Below, one piece after another: positions 33,771 to 40,847 of a DNA stretch of 44,980 bases. Positions within the stretch are counted from its first letter, which is position 1. Every line of letters begins with the position of its first letter. The DNA lies in contig NZ_LT607425.1 in assembly GCF_900095225.1 (NCBI RefSeq), positions 1-44,980 on the forward strand, written 5' to 3'. The position numbers and the translations under genes were made by a program. Origin of the DNA: Pseudomonas sp. UMAB-08 (GTDB lineage: Bacteria; Pseudomonadota; Gammaproteobacteria; Pseudomonadales; Pseudomonadaceae). The notes beneath the pieces were generated by a model. That model did no database searches. It saw only the letters and a list, made by a program, of their open reading frames with translations, and was not told the DNA's origin.

Positions 33771-34874
33771 ATGGAGCCCACGCTTAACTCCGAGAAAGCG
33801 TTTTCCCGTGGTCTGCTCGATGTACTGATTCGTGCCGGGCTGATTGCCGTGCTGGTGATGTTCTGCTTCCGGATATTCAGTCCGTTCATCGATTTGATGC
33901 TTTGGTCGGTGATCATGGCGATCACTCTCTACCCGCTGCAAGGCAGGCTCATGGGTATCATGGGTCACAGCGAGGGGCGCATCGCGACGCTGATCGTGTT
34001 GGTCTCCATCGGTATCCTCATGGTGCCGATCTATCTGTTGGGCACCTCGATCGCCGACTCGGTGGCGAGTGTCGTCACCCTGGTCAAAAGCGGCAGTTTT
34101 CATATTTCTCCACCGGCCGACTCGATAGCCGATTGGCCGTTGGTGGGCAAGCCGTTGCATGGCCTGTGGCTGCAAGCTGCCACCGACCTGCCCGGCCTGA
34201 CGCAGAAGTTCATACCGCAAATCAAGAATGTCAGCCTCGCCTTGTTGAGTAAGCTCGCAGGCGTCGGCATGGGCTTCCTCATATTCTTCTGCGCCCTGAT
34301 CATCGCCGGTATCGTCATGGCGTATGGCGAGGGGGGGAGCCGCAGTGCGGTGCAGATCGCTTCGCGCATCTCCGGTCCCGTCAGGGGGCCGCAAATCACC
34401 GAGCTGTGCACCGCAACCATTCGTGCGGTGGCGCTGGGAGTCGTGGGTATCGCCTTCATCCAGATGCTACTGATCGGCGTTGGCTTCGTGCTCATGGGCA
34501 TCCCCGGTGCGGGTCTGCTCGCCTTGGCGGTGCTGCTGATCGGCATCATGCAGTTACCGGCCACGCTGGTTACCCTTCCGGTGATCGTCTACGTTTTCGT
34601 CACTCAGGGCGCCACCACGGCGACCATTGTGTTCGCCATCTATATTTTCGTTGCCGGCCTGGTCGATAACGTGCTCAAGCCACTGTTGCTGGGGCGGGGC
34701 GTCAATGTACCGATGCCGGTGGTGCTGATCGGTGCCTTGGGCGGTATGGTCGCCAGCGGCATCATCGGCCTGTTCATCGGCCCGGTAATGCTCGCGGTCG
34801 GCTATCAACTGTTCTGGCAATGGGTGAGGGACCAGCCGCAAGGCAGCGGGCCAGACGATCAGGGGCAGACCTGA
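33771..34874 (+). CDS. AI-2E/PerM-family transporter
   Basis: This is a 367-residue membrane protein of the AI-2 exporter (TqsA/PerM) family, with about eight membrane segments. Family marks include FLIFFCALIIAGIVMAYG, the IPGAGLLALAVLLIGIMQLP turn, and VDNVLKPLLLGRGVNVPM followed by VVLIGALGGMVASGIIGLFIGPV. The substrate is uncertain (AI-2, Na+/H+ or others). ATG 33771 has a perfect AAGGAGG 6 nt upstream. A strong terminator follows the gene. Confidence 0.9.
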   Translation: MEPTLNSEKAFSRGLLDVLIRAGLIAVLVMFCFRIFSPFIDLMLWSVIMAITLYPLQGRLMGIMGHSEGRIATLIVLVSIGILMVPIYLLGTSIADSVASVVTLVKSGSFHISPPADSIADWPLVGKPLHGLWLQAATDLPGLTQKFIPQIKNVSLALLSKLAGVGMGFLIFFCALIIAGIVMAYGEGGSRSAVQIASRISGPVRGPQITELCTATIRAVALGVVGIAFIQMLLIGVGFVLMGIPGAGLLALAVLLIGIMQLPATLVTLPVIVYVFVTQGATTATIVFAIYIFVAGLVDNVLKPLLLGRGVNVPMPVVLIGALGGMVASGIIGLFIGPVMLAVGYQLFWQWVRDQPQGSGPDDQGQT

Positions 34875-34949
34875 GGCGATGGGCTCACCCCCATCCATGT
34901 GCCCATCATTTCACCGAGGCCAGCGACTCCTGACAGGATCTGCAGAAAC

Positions 34950-34979
34950 AAAAAGCCCGCACGATGGCGGGCTAAAAAA
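34950..34979 (+). terminator. Rho-independent terminator after the AI-2E gene
   Basis: AAAAAGCCCGC, loop ACGATG, GCGGGCTAAAAAAT. The 6-bp GC stem is extended by A-T pairs. It lies 76 nt after the stop. A degenerate copy of the same sequence lies at 37522-37552. Confidence 0.7.
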
Positions 34980-35214
34980 TCTATCACGAGAGAGTAGCCT
35001 GCAATTTGCGTTCTACGCCGTGAAAGTCTCGTGAAAGGGATGTCGCAGATGTGGTAAGTCATGAATAAGTCAGGGGTCTACGCAATATACGTTATTGCAC
35101 CATCAATCCTGCCGGTGGGCCACCGCCGCTCAGGGTGTGGTCAATGGCCAAGTGGCAATGTGAGGTGGGGGATGAAAAAGCCCTGCACGGCTTAACGTTC
35201 GGTCGAACGGATCG

Positions 35215-35553
35215 CTACTTTTGCGTATGAAGATAATGCTGTATCGCATCCACTTCAGCCTTGGTGGGTGCTGTGCCGTTGTCCGCTGTAAAGCTGGCGG
35301 TTTTCCAGTGAGGCATCGGTGCTTTTAAGGGCTTGCCATGGTCGTCAATGCCGCTCAGCACAGCCCGCTCAAATACCTTTGATTTCCATTCGCTCGCGTC
35401 GCCAGCCAGCTTGGGTGCTGATCCGCCTGCGCCCTTGGGACCGTGGCAGGCGCTACAGTTATCTTGAAAAAGCGCGGCTCCATCGGGAGGCGCAGCCATT
35501 GCAAATGAGCACAAAGACATCATCGCTGTAATTGCAAAAAATGCGTGTTTCAT
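35215..35553 (-). CDS. Small periplasmic cytochrome c
   Basis: This is a 112-residue protein with a signal peptide (cut about AMA-A, residue 20) and one heme site, CSACH, near the N-terminus of the mature protein. GPKGAGGSAPKLAG follows. A likely axial Met is in APMPHW. Overall it is like the single-domain c5/class-I cytochromes that end respiratory or dehydrogenase chains. There is no oxidase or dehydrogenase gene beside it, so the partner is unknown. Confidence 0.9.
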   Translation of the reverse strand: MKHAFFAITAMMSLCSFAMAAPPDGAALFQDNCSACHGPKGAGGSAPKLAGDASEWKSKVFERAVLSGIDDHGKPLKAPMPHWKTASFTADNGTAPTKAEVDAIQHYLHTQK

Positions 35554-36415
35554 TTTGGGCGCCTTGGCTGTCGAACTGCAGGTTAGTCATGCAGATCAAT
35601 AGCTACCGCTGTCGTTCAGGCTCATGACTCACTGAAGCGTAGCAGAGAGCTCCGGTGGCAGTAGCCCTGATATCAATACGGTCCATCCAGCGCTGATCAG
35701 CCGCTCAGAGCACAACGCATGGCATGAATCGCAATGACTCATTCGCCTCAATCGAAGATGGACCTTTTCCTTACGTTCTCTGCGCTGGCCCTTCAGGGGT
35801 TGGCAGAGTGATGCCTGTGGCTACGCGTATTGGTTGATGAAAAAATCGGACGGCGGCACTCCAGGGTCCGCAGCGAGCGTCATGCCTCTGAGGACTCATC
35901 GGAATGAGCGACACAATGCATGCCTTCGATTGGGCCTCGAGGGCGGGCCAAGGGAGTTCTTCAAAGGAGTAGATGGAATTTAGCGAGGCTGGCGTGAACG
36001 CGTCGTGAAAAACATGTCGCAGGAGTGGGGAAAAAGAGCGGGGCTGGACAAGTAGCTCAACACCCCAAGCCCGACTTCAGAAACTCCACTCTTGCCCGTT
36101 GCCTCAAGCCTGTGTCGGCAGCTAGTCCGCGTTGAAAGTGCAGTGCCTGCACCATTTGTCGGGCGCTGTATTTACGACCAGGCAAACCTGGCACAGCAAC
36201 TAGACTCAGCCTGAAGAGCAGTAGATCGCTGGCAGATGATGACCGAGAGTACTGCCATGTTTAGGTGACGGTGATCATGGCGTTCTTGAGCCAGGCTTTC
36301 AAGGTAGTGCGGCCCCCATGGCGCCGGACTATTTCCCTGAGGTTACGGAGCCTGTTTATTGCCTGCATGGGCGCTGTTGCCACATCCCTTCTATCGTGAA
36401 CATAGGAGTACAGCA
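35554..36415. other. Long gene-free stretch of 862 bp
   Basis: I see no complete gene or RNA. On the minus strand a short frame near 36050-36190 reads plausibly as protein (VAVPGLPGRKYSARQMVQAL...) but has no start or partner and may be a remnant. A 205-residue reading of the next gene would begin inside this stretch; I prefer the ATG at 36416. Confidence 0.5.
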
Positions 36416-36976
36416 ATGACAACGTCAGTCCGCTTCTTCCTCTCGATCATCCTTGCGACCGTATCGCTGGCATCGGCGACTCTGCTGAATAGCGCAAGCG
36501 CTGCCACTGCTGAGGACTTGGACAAAAGCTCCCGCCAGGCCCTGCAAACACTCTACAAAACTCATCCATCTGCTGAGACCATTTCGCGCAGTGCCAAGGC
36601 TGTGCTCGTATTCCCCAATATTGTCAAAGCGGGCCTTGTGTTTGGTGGCAGCTATGGCGAAGGCGAATTGTTGAGAGGCTCGAAAGTGGAGGGCTATTAC
36701 AACTCCGTGACTGGATCATGGGGGCTACAAGCAGGCGCGCAGTCATACGGCTATGTGATGTTCTTGATGACCGAAAAAGCGGTGAACTATGTGCGCGAAA
36801 CCAAGGGGTGGGAAATTGGCGTAGGGCCAACCGTCGTCCTGGTTGATGAGGGGCTCGCAAAGAACCTGTCGAGCTCGACGCTGAAGGACGATGCTTATGC
36901 ATTTGTGTTCGATCAGCAAGGGTTGATGGCTGGCGTCAGTATTGAAGGAACCAAGATCTCTCTCATCAAACGCTAA
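36416..36976 (+). CDS. SYLF/YSC84-domain secreted protein
   Basis: This is a 186-residue protein with a signal peptide (cut about SAA-T, residue 30) and one SYLF (DUF500, YSC84) domain. Family marks are KAVLVFPNIVKAGLVFGGSYGEG, then GSWGLQAGAQSYGYVMFLMT and GLMAGVSIEGTKIS. SYLF domains bind lipids in eukaryotes; bacterial ones are periplasmic or outer-membrane linked and of unclear role. ATG 36416 has AGGAG 7 nt upstream. The next gene follows after 29 nt. Confidence 0.88.
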   Translation: MTTSVRFFLSIILATVSLASATLLNSASAATAEDLDKSSRQALQTLYKTHPSAETISRSAKAVLVFPNIVKAGLVFGGSYGEGELLRGSKVEGYYNSVTGSWGLQAGAQSYGYVMFLMTEKAVNYVRETKGWEIGVGPTVVLVDEGLAKNLSSSTLKDDAYAFVFDQQGLMAGVSIEGTKISLIKR

Positions 36977-37005
36977 TCTGGCTATGACACTGAGGGGTAT
37001 TCATT

Positions 37006-37461
37006 GTGACAACTGTCCATGGGTTAACGCCTTCAAGAGTTGTCCTTGTCATGTTGTTGACTTTCTCTCCTGTGGTCCTGCAGGCCGCCAACGAAGTGCC
37101 GATTGATATGTCGGCGGTACAGTTGGAGCCGAAGGAGCAAAACGGCATCACCTATCTGTCAGGTGGCATTGGCCAGGACGAGTCGCAGGCCATCCAGCAG
37201 GCCAAGGGTTATAACCTGCATATCACCTTCTCCATAGGGCCGGGCAATGAGTACCTCAGTGGTGTTGACGTTGTGATTCAGACTGCTAAAGGCCGCTCCC
37301 TACTGTCGTTGAGTCAAGCGGGTCCCATTGTTTACGTTAAATTGCCAGCAGATAAGTACCTCATCATCGCCAGCCAGAATGGCCATGAGAAACGAAGTAC
37401 AGTCGTACTGGAAGGTTCGTCGACCGGTACGGTGAATCTTCACTGGAGTGATCAGCCCTGA
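37006..37461 (+). CDS. Conserved periplasmic protein, function unknown
   Basis: This is a 151-residue protein starting with GTG 37006. It has a signal peptide (cut about LQA-A, residue 28). The mature part has ITYLSGGIGQDESQAIQQAKGYNLHITFSIG and VIQTAKGRSLLS. This is a pattern I remember from proteobacterial periplasmic proteins with a carboxypeptidase-regulatory-like fold, function unknown. It is probably co-transcribed with the SYLF gene. Confidence 0.75.
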   Translation: MTTVHGLTPSRVVLVMLLTFSPVVLQAANEVPIDMSAVQLEPKEQNGITYLSGGIGQDESQAIQQAKGYNLHITFSIGPGNEYLSGVDVVIQTAKGRSLLSLSQAGPIVYVKLPADKYLIIASQNGHEKRSTVVLEGSSTGTVNLHWSDQP

Positions 37462-37521
37462 GTTTTCTGATGGGTAAAAGACGTAAAGATTAAGCTGCAT
37501 GATAATGATGATGACGGGCCG

Positions 37522-37552
37522 AAAAGCCTGCATGAGGGTGGGCTAAAAAATC
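37522..37552 (+). terminator. Degenerate copy of the AI-2E terminator
   Basis: This matches the 34951-34981 terminator at about 27 of 31 positions but with mismatches in the stem. It lies 60 nt after the stop of the periplasmic unknown gene and may end that operon weakly. The stretch 37462-37903 has no gene, only this site and the next terminator. Confidence 0.5.
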
Positions 37553-37628
37553 ATTTTAGGGTGTGCTGGATGACAGGGATTTGTGGACGCCACAGAGCGC
37601 TAGCGTCTAGTCGCGATACCCCAGACAC

Positions 37629-37656
37629 AAGAAAGCCCGCACTAGGCGGGCTTCTT
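37629..37656. terminator. Terminator near the left edge of the mobile element
   Basis: AAGAAAGCCCGC, loop ACTAG, GCGGGCTTCTT: an almost perfect 11-12-bp stem with T-rich ends on both strands. To its right gene content and base pattern change, so the element edge may lie close by. A short direct repeat GGGATACAC (37776, 37788) is also here. Confidence 0.65.
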
Positions 37657-37903
37657 GAGGTGGTTTATAGACTGCTGTAGACGTCTGTAAACCGGTACTT
37701 GGTGGCTACACAGTCATTTGAACTGGATCTTTAAGCGCCTGTATTTAAAGGGTTTTTATCGGTGCGTGTTTTGTAGGGATACACCAGGGGATACACGGCG
37801 CTCGCTGCTGGGCCATTTTGACCCGCTTTAGCTCTCTGATCGAAACCCCCTCAAAATGAGGATGGATCAGATTTGAGCTATCGGATGAGCGGCCCGATTT
37901 GGC

Positions 37904-38122
37904 CTATTGAGATACCGTCAGAATTTGCGCGGCTGCCTTATGCCCCAACTCTGGGGAATGGGCCTCTGGCTGAGTAAGGTTTTCGCTATCGAGTTCTTGA
38001 GGCGTTACCGGGGCCACTCGGTCAGCCAGCATCAAAGCCAGAACCAGGGCGACAAAACCCAGTATCACGGGGAATGATCCGCGCCAGAACACGATGCGTT
38101 GGCGGCGCTGGTGTGCGTTCAT
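37904..38122 (-). CDS. Small membrane protein of the element, unknown
   Basis: This is a 72-residue protein with a basic N-terminus (MNAHQRRQRIVFWRG), one membrane helix (SFPVILGFVALVLALMLADRV) and a polar acidic C-terminus. It is thus a single-span protein, C-terminus probably periplasmic. No family recognised. It lies at the left end of the element. Confidence 0.5.
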   Translation of the reverse strand: MNAHQRRQRIVFWRGSFPVILGFVALVLALMLADRVAPVTPQELDSENLTQPEAHSPELGHKAAAQILTVSQ

Positions 38123-38332
38123 TTGTGCCGCCCCCTCTCAGTTCCGACTAGATTATTTTTTTCGCCTGGTTGTGCCGCTTCAATGTAGCGTCAGCCGCCG
38201 ATGTTCGCCAGCCCATGAAAAGTTGCGGGGGATATTCCGTAATTAGCCTGGCCTCCCGTTTTGGTATGGCGGGTGCTGCGACACTGGGCGGTCTTGTGTG
38301 GCGATCTGGGGTTGTCCGATTTCAAATCTGAG

Positions 38333-38355
38333 AACTACCCGGATCTTGGGTAGTT
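38333..38355. repeat. 8-bp hairpin in the 38123-38423 spacer
   Basis: AACTACCC, loop GGATCTT, GGGTAGTT form a perfect stem. Related words with AGTTTG occur at 38341 (GATCTTGGGTAGTTTG), 38401 (GATGCCGGAAAGTTTG) and 38698 (GATCCCGGTAGTTTG). The 300-bp spacer otherwise shows no gene. Confidence 0.5.
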
Positions 38356-38423
38356 TGTCCGCGACACAATCCGCGCACAACGAAAACGTGTCGCTGGCTA
38401 GATGCCGGAAAGTTTGCCGGTAT

Positions 38424-38624
38424 CTACAGCCGCATTTCCCTGATGATCTGTCGCGGCTCCGAACCCTGCGAGAGTGCGCGCCTGGCGTCCTTGGTTAGCT
38501 GGTCGAGTGCCTGGCTCTCGAATGCCTCGGCCATGGCTGCGGCCTTCCTCACGATCAGCAATGCCAGCTCGGGCGGAAACATCACCTTGTCGGCGGGCAG
38601 GTAGTCGCAGTCGATAACGGACAT
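38424..38624 (-). CDS. Small protein of the element, unknown
   Basis: This is a 66-residue protein from ATG 38624 (MSVIDCDYLPADKVMFPPEL) with GAGG 8 nt upstream. Longer readings start at 38651 or 38732 without good ribosome sites. It is helical and charged (LLIVRKAAAMAEAFESQALDQLTKDARRAL). No family recognised. Confidence 0.5.
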   Translation of the reverse strand: MSVIDCDYLPADKVMFPPELALLIVRKAAAMAEAFESQALDQLTKDARRALSQGSEPRQIIREMRL

Positions 38625-38763
38625 GGGATGGCCCTCGGTGGGTGCGGTCATGCTCAACAGGCGCTGAACGGGTGTTCGATTATCTGATAACTGCCGCGAT
38701 CCCGGTAGTTTGCTGGCGCCTCGACTCGCCATATTTGGCTTGTCCTATCGCCTGTTCCGGCCT

Positions 38764-38874
38764 GCGTTACAGGGTGGTGGCGTTACAGGGTGGGCATTTC
38801 ACCCACCCCTATGGATGAACGATTCGTTCACCCCCTATGGCATAGCGATTCGCTACCCCGTTGAAATGACGGGG
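38764..38874. repeat. Direct repeat plus four hairpins, outer loops complementary
   Basis: GCGTTACAGGGTGG occurs twice, 16 bp apart (38764, 38780). Four hairpins follow: GGGTGGG/CCCACCC with loop CATTTCA (38788-38808), TGAAC/GTTCA (38816-38830), TAGCG/CGCTA (38843-38855), and CCCCGT/ACGGGG with loop TGAAATG (38856-38874). The loops of the first and last are exact reverse complements, so a kissing pair could form. The two inner hairpins share CGATTCG. Confidence 0.65.
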
Positions 38875-38898
38875 CAGGTTTGGCGAGTCGGGAAGGGT

Positions 38899-38935
38899 CA
38901 GATCTCAAATCGAACCCTTGCCCAGATCTCAAATC
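38899..38935 (+). repeat. Direct repeat CAGATCTCAAATC
   Basis: Two exact 13-bp copies lie 24 bp apart (38899-38911 and 38923-38935), in the spacer before the small zinc-site gene. Confidence 0.7.
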
Positions 38936-39015
38936 CAGCCAAGTCAGGTTTAAAGTCCAGCCTGGCGCTGGCGCCTGGTCTATGGTTACAGCTCACCACT
39001 TGAGGATTGGAAACA

Positions 39016-39267
39016 ATGTTCAGACTGAACAAAGGTGCGAACGCCACCCATAGTGGGCGACTGCTTTACTGGACCAACATCTGGACGCTAAGCGGGGACT
39101 TCTTGGCTTGTAATGAATGCCAGTCCACCCAGACAGTTCGACAGGCCGAAACTCCTTTTACGCATCGCCCAGGATGTTCTGGCGCCAAAAATAGCGCTAA
39201 TCCATGGGAAGAGTTGAGGGACATATTGGACAGCTTGCCACTCAGCCCCGCTAGAGCGCCTGCTTGA
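39016..39267 (+). CDS. Small zinc-site protein of the element, unknown
   Basis: This is an 83-residue protein with a likely zinc site CNEC and HRPGC (C-x-x-C then H-x-x-x-C). Between and around is GRLLYWTNIWTLSGDFLA and later NPWEELRDILDSLP. I remember similar short proteins from plasmids and ICEs of Pseudomonas and relatives, function unknown. GAGGA lies 9 nt before ATG 39016. It is the only plus-strand gene of the element seen here. Confidence 0.65.
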   Translation: MFRLNKGANATHSGRLLYWTNIWTLSGDFLACNECQSTQTVRQAETPFTHRPGCSGAKNSANPWEELRDILDSLPLSPARAPA

Positions 39268-39280
39268 TATTCAGCAGCTC

Positions 39281-39465
39281 CGTGGATGCCAGTCTGGATA
39301 ACACCGTGTCGATTCCTACACGGCGTGTCGATTTCAACACACCGCCAACCATAACAATTGATAACAGCCGAAAGCGCAGCTACCCATCAAAACTTAACAT
39401 TCTGTTGGTGCGAAAACCTGACAAAACCTGACATTGGAACGACTGGCGAGGGTCATTCATGGGGT
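39281..39465. repeat. Left copy of a diverged duplicated module
   Basis: This module has in order: CCGTGGATgCCAGtCTGGATA, an AAAACTTAAC word, AAAACCTGACATTGG and TTCATGGGG. The same order occurs at 40512-40666. The GTGTCGATT word also occurs twice here (39306, 39325). Confidence 0.65.
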
Positions 39466-39710
39466 GTTTCCGCAACGGGGTCATTCGACCTCGCTTGAGT
39501 GTGTTTCGACCTCATTCATGGGGTTATTTCACAACACGTCGTTCGACCTCGATTTGGCGTGTTTTTGCTTCATTCATGGGGTTCGGTTTTCGCAGAACTG
39601 GTTTCATTCATGGGGTTGGTTTTCACAACGCTCATTCAACGTCGTTTTCGCGTCATTCCGCCTCGTTCATGGGGTTAATTCCACAACACGTTGTTCGACC
39701 AGTGAAAAGC
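39451..39710. repeat. Five imperfect tandem units of about 59 bp
   Basis: TTCATGGGGT(T) begins at 39456, 39515, 39573, 39607 and 39666, so spacing is 59, 58, 34 and 59 bp. Between copies the text is also alike, with TTTCACAAC and TTCGACCTCG words. A sixth lone copy is at 40656. The conserved word on the minus strand is AACCCCATGAA. Confidence 0.75.
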
Positions 39711-39721
39711 ACTGCGATACC

Positions 39722-40090
39722 GTGGAAACCTCAGTGGAAACCAGCGCTTTATGGGCCGCGCAAAGGGGCGGCTTTCGGTGGCAACCAGCGTGGCAACCTC
39801 ACGCTTGGCAACCGCCCGAACTGGTAACCATTGGTGGTAACCGAACTGGTAACCACCGCACAGGTTCGCGCCAGCCTCGCGTAAGAGGGTGCGAACCAAA
39901 GGTGCGAACCTCGCTGCGAACTTGCTGCCGGTACGCACTCGGCAATGCGTACCGTAGGTGCGTACCAGTCTGCGTACCAATGCCGAACAATTCTGTCTCA
40001 GGGACAGTTTCGCGCACTCCAGGATGCGTGAAATGTGTGCGTGAAGTGCTGCGTGAAACAGCACGTTTTGCTGTTACACCTTCTGTTACA
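39722..40090. repeat. Chain of mini-arrays whose repeat word changes
   Basis: In order: GTGGAAACC at 39722, 39734; TGGCAACC at 39779, 39791, 39806; TGGTAACC at 39822, 39835, 39847; GGTGCGAACC at 39888, 39901 plus a near copy 39914; TGCGTACC at 39946, 39959, 39971 plus one inverted copy at 39930; TGCGTGAAA/G at 40025, 40038, 40050; CTGTTACA at 40071, 40083. Step size is 12-16 bp, mostly 12-13. No credible gene lies here. Confidence 0.8.
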
Positions 40091-40096
40091 GCCTGC

Positions 40097-40285
40097 CTAA
40101 TTGGTCGCTTTCCTGGCCTGCTCGTAGGTCTTTCCGTTGCCGAATCCTGCGGCCTTGGCGGCGATGTCTCGGGTTTGGCCTTGTGGTAATTCAGGAAAAT
40201 TTTCCTTAGTTTCGGCGGATGGACGTCCAGCCCTTCCCTCAAGCTCATGCTTGACGGCCTCGCCTATCGAGGCTGGTTGCGAGCG
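40097..40285 (-). pseudogene. Remnant of a ParB-like protein gene
   Basis: This frame of 62 codons reads ASIGEAVKHELEGRAGRPS, then ENFPELPQGQTRDIAAKAAG, then FGNGKTYEQARKATN and a stop. It follows the pattern (K/R-D-x-A-A-K-x-x-G-x-G-N-G-K-T-Y-E-x-A) of plasmid/ICE ParB-like DNA-binding proteins after their N-terminal domain. It has no ATG, and a stop lies directly upstream, so the N-terminal half is lost. It contains a perfect 14-bp palindrome AGGAAAATTTTCCT (40193-40206). The mini-array chain starts 6 bp beyond its stop. Confidence 0.6.
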
Positions 40286-40475
40286 TCAATTCTTCCTTGA
40301 CGAGCCCACCGAGAATTTTTGACGGGTCGCACTCATTGTCGACCCGATAAGTAAGCGCCAGCCCTTATAGATCAAGGCGTCCATTCTGATGCTTGCGCGT
40401 GGTCGTCTCGCGATCCGTCTAACCCTGTCAAAAATTCCGTCAAGACTGGTCATGGATTTAGGCATTCTTGACTGG
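40251..40475. repeat. TTGAC word cluster with a 7-bp hairpin
   Basis: TTGAC occurs at 40251, 40297, 40319 and 40468 and inverted at about 40427 and 40439, most with a following G. CGGGTCG/CGACCCG (40323-40346) forms a hairpin with a 10-nt loop. No gene is seen between 40286 and 40847. Confidence 0.5.
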
Positions 40476-40511
40476 GTGCTGGCGCTGGTATCCGGCTCGC
40501 AATGCCCTAAA

Positions 40512-40666
40512 ACCGTGGATACCAGACTGGATACCGGGCGCTCTGATCGGCGCTAGCGACTTAACAAAACTTAACCTTTTTTCAGCGTGGAAACCCAACA
40601 AAACCTGACATTGGTTTCGGGCGAAAACCTGCCATTCGGCACTTGACTCGGCTCATTCATGGGGTT
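40512..40666. repeat. Right copy of the duplicated module
   Basis: CCGTGGATACCAGACTGGATA, an AAAACTTAAC word (40566), AAAACCTGACATTGG (40598), AAAACCTGCCATT (40623) and TTCATGGGG (40656) follow in the same order as at 39281-39465. GTGGATACC and CTGGATACC are 12 bp apart; an inverted GGTATCC lies just before, at 40490. Confidence 0.65.
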
Positions 40667-40847
40667 GTTTTCATAAATGGGGATTTGATGCTTTTGTGAC
40701 CTGAAAAATGGTAAAAAACTACGGGTTAGTGAGGCGCGTGGGCGAGGGCCGATTTCCGGCAAAACGTCGGCTGAGCTTTCAACCCGCCCCCTCCCAACCT
40801 CAACGCTACTTACCTAGGATGCGCAGGCCGGACAACTCTCCAGTCGC

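Noticed and set aside
37700..37745. tRNA-like 3' end on the minus strand (TTCAAAT loop, then GTAGCCACCA)
   Set aside because: The T-arm does not pair as a tRNA and no anticodon arm or acceptor partner is found, so I do not call a tRNA or attachment site.
38710..39003. 97-residue plus-strand frame over the hairpin set
   Set aside because: It follows the hairpins, has no ribosome site and unlikely composition.
39451..40090. CRISPR array
   Set aside because: Repeats are too short, change along the array and have no even spacers; no cas genes are present.
39434..40189. 251-residue open frame on the plus strand through the repeat locus
   Set aside because: Its residues mirror the DNA repeats (FIHGV, WQP, CVP), the repeat steps are not multiples of three, and there is no ribosome site. 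It is open by chance.
39799..40248. 149-residue minus-strand frame over the mini-arrays
   Set aside because: The ParB-like pattern is in a different frame of the same strand, and this frame has no known motif. It may be an artefact of the arrays, though read-through of a former longer gene cannot be excluded.
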